In this document: piece by piece, positions 5,862 through 9,439 of the stretch
How the letters are laid out: every line of letters begins with the position of its first letter
Numbering within the stretch: position 1 is the stretch's first letter
Position numbers and translations under genes: made by a program
Source: Gammaproteobacteria bacterium
Lineage (GTDB): Bacteria; Pseudomonadota; Gammaproteobacteria; Steroidobacterales; Steroidobacteraceae
Assembly: GCA_005877705.1 (NCBI GenBank)
Contig: VBNY01000151.1
Span: forward strand, 1-9,439
Length of the DNA: 9,439 nt
Direction of reading: 5' to 3'
Notes under the pieces: model-generated
The model's database searches: none
The model's input: only the letters and a program-made list of their open reading frames with translations
Told to the model about the DNA's origin: nothing

Positions 5862-7766
5862 GTGGAGCGCGCGCTCGACCTGATCACCATCGGCCGCACG
5901 AGCATCGATCTCTACGGCCAGCAGATCGGCGGACGCCTCGAAGACATGGCGACGTTCTGCAAGGCGGTGGGCGGTTGCCCGGCGAATATCGCCATCGGCG
6001 GCGCGCGGCTCGGCCTGCGCACGGCGCTCATCACCCGCGTGGGCAATGAGCCCATGGGCCGCTTTGTGCTGGAACAGCTGCAGCGCGAAGGGGTCGTCAC
6101 GACGGGCGTCAAGACCGATCCGCACCGCTTGACCTCGATCGTGTTGCTGGGCGTGGAGGATCAGGGACGGTTCCCACTGCTTTTCTATCGCGACAATTGC
6201 GCCGACAGCGCCTTGTCGGAGGACGACGTGGAAGAGACATTCGTCGCCTCGACACGCGCGCTGCTCGTGACCGGGACGCATTTCTCGATGGCGGCGGCGG
6301 CGCAGCACAAAGCGATGCGCATTGCGCAGACCTGCGGCGCACGGGTCATTCTGGATATTGACTATCGGCCGAATCTGTGGGGCCTGGCGGCACCCGGGGC
6401 CGGCGAGCAACGCTACGTCCGCTCTGCGATGGTCACCGAGCAGCTTGCGCCCGTGTTGGCGCAGTGCGACTTGGTGGTCGGCACCGAGGAAGAGATCCAC
6501 ATTGCCGGAGGCTGCGAAGACACGCTCGAAGCCCTGCGCAATATCCGGCGGCGTTCTGCCGCGACGATTGTCTGCAAGCGCGGGCCGGCAGGCTGTGTAA
6601 TCTTCTCAGGCGACATCCCCGCCCGCCTCGAAGAGGGGATTACGGGCGCCGGATTCCCCGTCGAGGTGTACAACGTGCTGGGGGCCGGCGATGCATTCAT
6701 GGCCGGGTTTCTGCGGGGCTATCTTCACGACGAGCCCCTCGAGCGGTGCGCTGCGTACGGGAATGCCTGCGGCGCGTTCGCCGTCTCGCGGCTGCTGTGC
6801 TCGCCGGAGTTCCCAACTTGGAGCGAGCTGCAGCACTTTCTGCTGCACCGGAGCGCGCATCATGCCCTGCGCGAGGATGCGCACCTCAATCATCTGCACT
6901 GGACGACCACACGCCGTCCGGCGCCGCAGACACTCACGGCATTCGCGATGGATCACCGCTCACAGTTCGAGCAGCTGGCGCGTGTGGCCGGTGCCTCGCT
7001 CGAACGGGTTCGTGCCCTCAAGTTGTTGGCCGTGGAGGCCGCCGGCCAAGTCGCAGACGGTCGACCGGGCTATGGCATGTTGCTCGATTCCACGTATGGC
7101 CGTGAAGCGCTCGCGCGCGCAGCCGCACTCGGTTTGTGGCTCGCTCGGCCGGTCGAGCGACCTGGCTCGAGACCGCTCGATTTCGAGGGGATCCCGAGCC
7201 TTGCAGCCCACCTCAGCGAGTGGCCGGTCTGTCAAACCGTGAAATGCCTGTGCCTTTACCACCCGGACGATCCTCAGGAGCTGCGCGAGCGCCAGGAGCG
7301 TGAGCTGCTGCGTCTCTACAGCGCGTGCCGCGCACTCGGCCGGGAGTTACTGCTCGAGATCGTTTGCAGCAGACACGGCCGAGTGCGCGACGACACCGTG
7401 GCGCAAGTGCTCACTCGGCTATATGAGCTTGGTATCAAGCCGGATTGGTGGAAACTGGAGCCACAGGCGAGTGAGCAGGGTTGGACGGCGTGCGCCGAGG
7501 CGATACAGACGTATGATCCGCGTTGCCGCGGTATCCTCGTGCTGGGCCTCGATGCACCCCTAGAGCAGTTGAGCAGCGCCTTGCAGCTTGCTGCTCGCTT
7601 CGAGGGCGTGCGCGGATTCGCCGTCGGGCGCAGCATCTTCGCGGATGCCGCCCATGCCTGGCTCGAGCGGCGCATCACTGATGAGGCTGCCGTGAAGGAG
7701 ATGGCGGATCGGTTCCGCCTCCTCGCGGATCGCTGGCGCGGCCTGCGCGCTGAGAGTTTCGCATGA
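5862..7766 (+). CDS. iolC: 5-dehydro-2-deoxygluconokinase fused to DUF2090 domain
   Basis: Cytoplasmic kinase that phosphorylates 5-dehydro-2-deoxy-D-gluconate (DKG) with ATP in inositol catabolism. At 634 residues it is about twice the length of stand-alone IolC. The PfkB/ribokinase domain covers about 5-330: N-terminal GRTSIDLYGQQIGG (11-24), substrate-side GGCPANIAIGGARLGL (37-52), and the ATP/anion-hole motif NVLGAGDAFMAGFLRG (271-286) with catalytic Asp277. A DUF2090 domain covers about 353-627, starting LTAFAMDHRSQFEQLA (358-373). This domain is predicted to be a TIM barrel related to class I aldolases, so it may cleave the phosphorylated product as IolJ does; that activity is inference. 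The fusion is common in proteobacteria and the frame is unbroken. The start is a GTG at 5862, supported by GAGG at 5851-5854 and by alignment to family N-termini; it lies 18 bases after the regulator stop. Confidence 0.94.
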   Translation: MERALDLITIGRTSIDLYGQQIGGRLEDMATFCKAVGGCPANIAIGGARLGLRTALITRVGNEPMGRFVLEQLQREGVVTTGVKTDPHRLTSIVLLGVEDQGRFPLLFYRDNCADSALSEDDVEETFVASTRALLVTGTHFSMAAAAQHKAMRIAQTCGARVILDIDYRPNLWGLAAPGAGEQRYVRSAMVTEQLAPVLAQCDLVVGTEEEIHIAGGCEDTLEALRNIRRRSAATIVCKRGPAGCVIFSGDIPARLEEGITGAGFPVEVYNVLGAGDAFMAGFLRGYLHDEPLERCAAYGNACGAFAVSRLLCSPEFPTWSELQHFLLHRSAHHALREDAHLNHLHWTTTRRPAPQTLTAFAMDHRSQFEQLARVAGASLERVRALKLLAVEAAGQVADGRPGYGMLLDSTYGREALARAAALGLWLARPVERPGSRPLDFEGIPSLAAHLSEWPVCQTVKCLCLYHPDDPQELRERQERELLRLYSACRALGRELLLEIVCSRHGRVRDDTVAQVLTRLYELGIKPDWWKLEPQASEQGWTACAEAIQTYDPRCRGILVLGLDAPLEQLSSALQLAARFEGVRGFAVGRSIFADAAHAWLERRITDEAAVKEMADRFRLLADRWRGLRAESFA

Positions 7767-7782
7767 TTCTTGAGGCAGTCGC

Positions 7783-9439
7783 ATGAAGACCATCAGGCTG
7801 ACCATGGCCCAGGCGCTGGTGCGTGCGCTCGCTGCACAATGGACCGAGCTCGAGGGGCAACGCCGGCGCCTGTTCTCGGGTGTCTGGGCGATCTTCGGTC
7901 ACGGCAACGTGGCAGGCCTCGGCGAGGCTCTGTATGAGACCCGCGAGGTGCTGCCGGTGTTGCGCGCCCACAATGAGCAGGCCATGGCGCACGCGGCTGT
8001 CGGCTTTGCGAAGGCGAGCCGCCGCCGGCGCATGATGGCGTGCACGACCTCGATCGGTCCGGGGGCGACCAATCTGGTCACCGCTGCGGCCGTGGCCCAC
8101 GTGAATCGCCTGCCGCTGTTGTTGTTGCCGGGCGATGCGTTTGCGAGCCGCGCTCCGGATCCGGTCTTGCAGCAGCTCGAGGATTTCGGCGACGGCCTCG
8201 CCACCGTGAACGATTGCCTGAGACCGGTGTCCCGCTACTTCGACCGCATCACCCGTCCGGAACAACTGATCTCGGCGTTCGATCGCGCAGTCAATGTACT
8301 CACTGACCCGGCGCACTGCGGCCCGGTGACCCTCGCACTGTGTCAGGATGTGCAGGCGCAGGCATTCGAGTATCCCGCGAGCTTTTTCGAGGATCGTCTG
8401 TGGTTGCCGCGGCGTGTGCGCCCCGATGAGCGCGAGGTGTCCACATGCGCCGCCGCCCTGGCGCACGCACGCAAACCATTCGCGATCGCCGGAGGAGGGG
8501 TCTGGTACTCCGAGGCGGAGCAGGATTTCCAGTCCTTCTGCGAGCAGCATGGCGTGCCCTTTGGCGAGACGCAGGCCGGCAAATCGGCCCTTCCTGCGAG
8601 TCATCCGCTCAATATGGGCGCCGTCGGCGTGACGGGAACGGCGGCGGCCAACGAGCTCGCCGCCGAGGCGGATGTGATTCTGGCAGTCGGGACCCGTTTG
8701 CAGGACTTCACTACCGGATCGTGGGGATTGTTCCAGGGGGAGGGCCGGCGTCTCGTCGCGCTCAACGTTCAGCACCTCGATGCGAGCAAGCATCGTGCGC
8801 TACCTCTTGTCTGTGACGCGCGTGAAGGTATCCGCGCGTTGAACGAAGCACTAGCCAGCTGGCGCGCGGATGAGACGTGGACCCCGCGCGCCCGCGCTGC
8901 GCAGAGATCCTGGCTCGAGGTGTCCCGCGGCTGTGTCGCGCCTGCGGCCGCCGGCATCCCCTCGGACGCTCAGGTCATAGGCGCGGTGCAGGAAGCGAGC
9001 GACGGCTCAGAAGTGATCGTGTGCGCGGCGGGCGGTCTGCCGGGGGAGCTGCACAAGCACTGGCGCAGCATGGCGGTCGGTGACTATCACAGTGAGTACG
9101 GCTATTCCTGCATGGGTTACGAGATCGCCGGAGGGCTGGGTGTGAAGCTGGCCGAGCCGAACCGGGAGGTGATCGTGCTCGTTGGCGATGGCTCCTACCT
9201 CATGATGAACTCCGAGATCTCCACCTCGGTGCGGCTGGGGATCAAGCTCATCGTCGTCGTGCTCGACAACGGCGGCTTTGGCTGCATCGAGCGGCTGCAA
9301 CGGCAGACCGGCAATGCGAGCTTCAACAATCTGCTCGAGCAGTCGAATGCGGCGCCGACGGTCCGCACTGACTTCGCGGCTCATGCACGCAGCCTCGGAG
9401 CGGTCGGCGTCAAGCTCGCATCGCTCGCCGAGCTGCCGC
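7783..9439 (+). CDS. iolD: 3D-(3,5/4)-trihydroxycyclohexane-1,2-dione hydrolase (3' end cut off by window)
   Basis: Thiamine-diphosphate enzyme that hydrolyses the ring of trihydroxycyclohexane-1,2-dione to 5-deoxy-glucuronate in the inositol pathway. 552 residues are visible; the family is about 610-640, so the C-terminus is missing. The N-terminal ThDP pyrimidine-binding domain has HNEQAMAHAAVGFAKA (63-78) with the cofactor-activating Glu65 and TTSIGPGATNLVTAAA (88-103). A central domain includes AGGGVWYSEA (236-245). The C-terminal pyrophosphate-binding domain has the motif from GDG (468-470) to DN (495-496), where Asp-Asn stands for the usual Asn-Asn, followed by GGFGCIERLQRQTGN as in other IolD proteins. 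NMGAVGVTGTAAAN (277-290) is also characteristic. The ATG at 7783 has GAGG at 7772-7775 and lies 16 bases after the iolC stop, so it is co-transcribed. The frame is open to the window end, where iolE, iolB or a binding-protein gene might follow. Confidence 0.95.
   Translation, partial: MKTIRLTMAQALVRALAAQWTELEGQRRRLFSGVWAIFGHGNVAGLGEALYETREVLPVLRAHNEQAMAHAAVGFAKASRRRRMMACTTSIGPGATNLVTAAAVAHVNRLPLLLLPGDAFASRAPDPVLQQLEDFGDGLATVNDCLRPVSRYFDRITRPEQLISAFDRAVNVLTDPAHCGPVTLALCQDVQAQAFEYPASFFEDRLWLPRRVRPDEREVSTCAAALAHARKPFAIAGGGVWYSEAEQDFQSFCEQHGVPFGETQAGKSALPASHPLNMGAVGVTGTAAANELAAEADVILAVGTRLQDFTTGSWGLFQGEGRRLVALNVQHLDASKHRALPLVCDAREGIRALNEALASWRADETWTPRARAAQRSWLEVSRGCVAPAAAGIPSDAQVIGAVQEASDGSEVIVCAAGGLPGELHKHWRSMAVGDYHSEYGYSCMGYEIAGGLGVKLAEPNREVIVLVGDGSYLMMNSEISTSVRLGIKLIVVVLDNGGFGCIERLQRQTGNASFNNLLEQSNAAPTVRTDFAAHARSLGAVGVKLASLAELP

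Noticed and set aside
5367..6500. A 377-codon minus-strand open frame opposite the RpiR and iolC genes
   Set aside because: No domain signature, and it crosses the boundary of two well-supported plus-strand genes; it is a codon-bias shadow.

Overview
The window is GC-rich and densely coded, with short intergenic gaps and GTG starts. Its gene families are typical of a Beta- or Gammaproteobacterium, although the sequence alone does not fix the taxon. Its main content is the first part of a myo-inositol catabolism operon.

The left part (1-2300) holds accessory regulatory genes. An AraC-family regulator lies on the minus strand and is cut at the window start inside its helix-turn-helix domain. 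Facing away from it is a two-gene unit on the plus strand: a small YciI/DGPF protein and an ECF sigma factor of the ECF42 type, the pair that typically occurs together. The sigma factor gene is broken. Its N-terminal sigma domains and most of the C-terminal extension read in one frame, then a junction near 1997 switches frame and about 20 family residues are missing.

The middle is a 94-base intergenic region (2301-2394), more AT-rich in its core than its surroundings. It carries a perfect 8-11-8 inverted repeat and a degenerate direct repeat with a 31-base period. It is the obvious control region of the downstream operon.

The right part (2395-9439) is one tightly packed plus-strand operon: a sugar ABC transporter ATPase, its permease, an RpiR/SIS regulator that overlaps the permease stop codon by one base, IolC fused to a DUF2090 domain, and IolD (cut at the window end). 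The transporter would import inositol and RpiR would sense a pathway intermediate and control the operon. IolD opens the ring of the trione intermediate (3D-trihydroxycyclohexane-1,2-dione), and IolC phosphorylates 5-dehydro-2-deoxygluconate. The DUF2090 half may supply the next, aldolase step. No substrate-binding protein, iolE, iolB or iolG is inside the window; they may lie downstream. No RNA genes, CRISPR arrays, insertion sequences or other mobile elements were seen, and no stretch over 300 bases lacks a gene.
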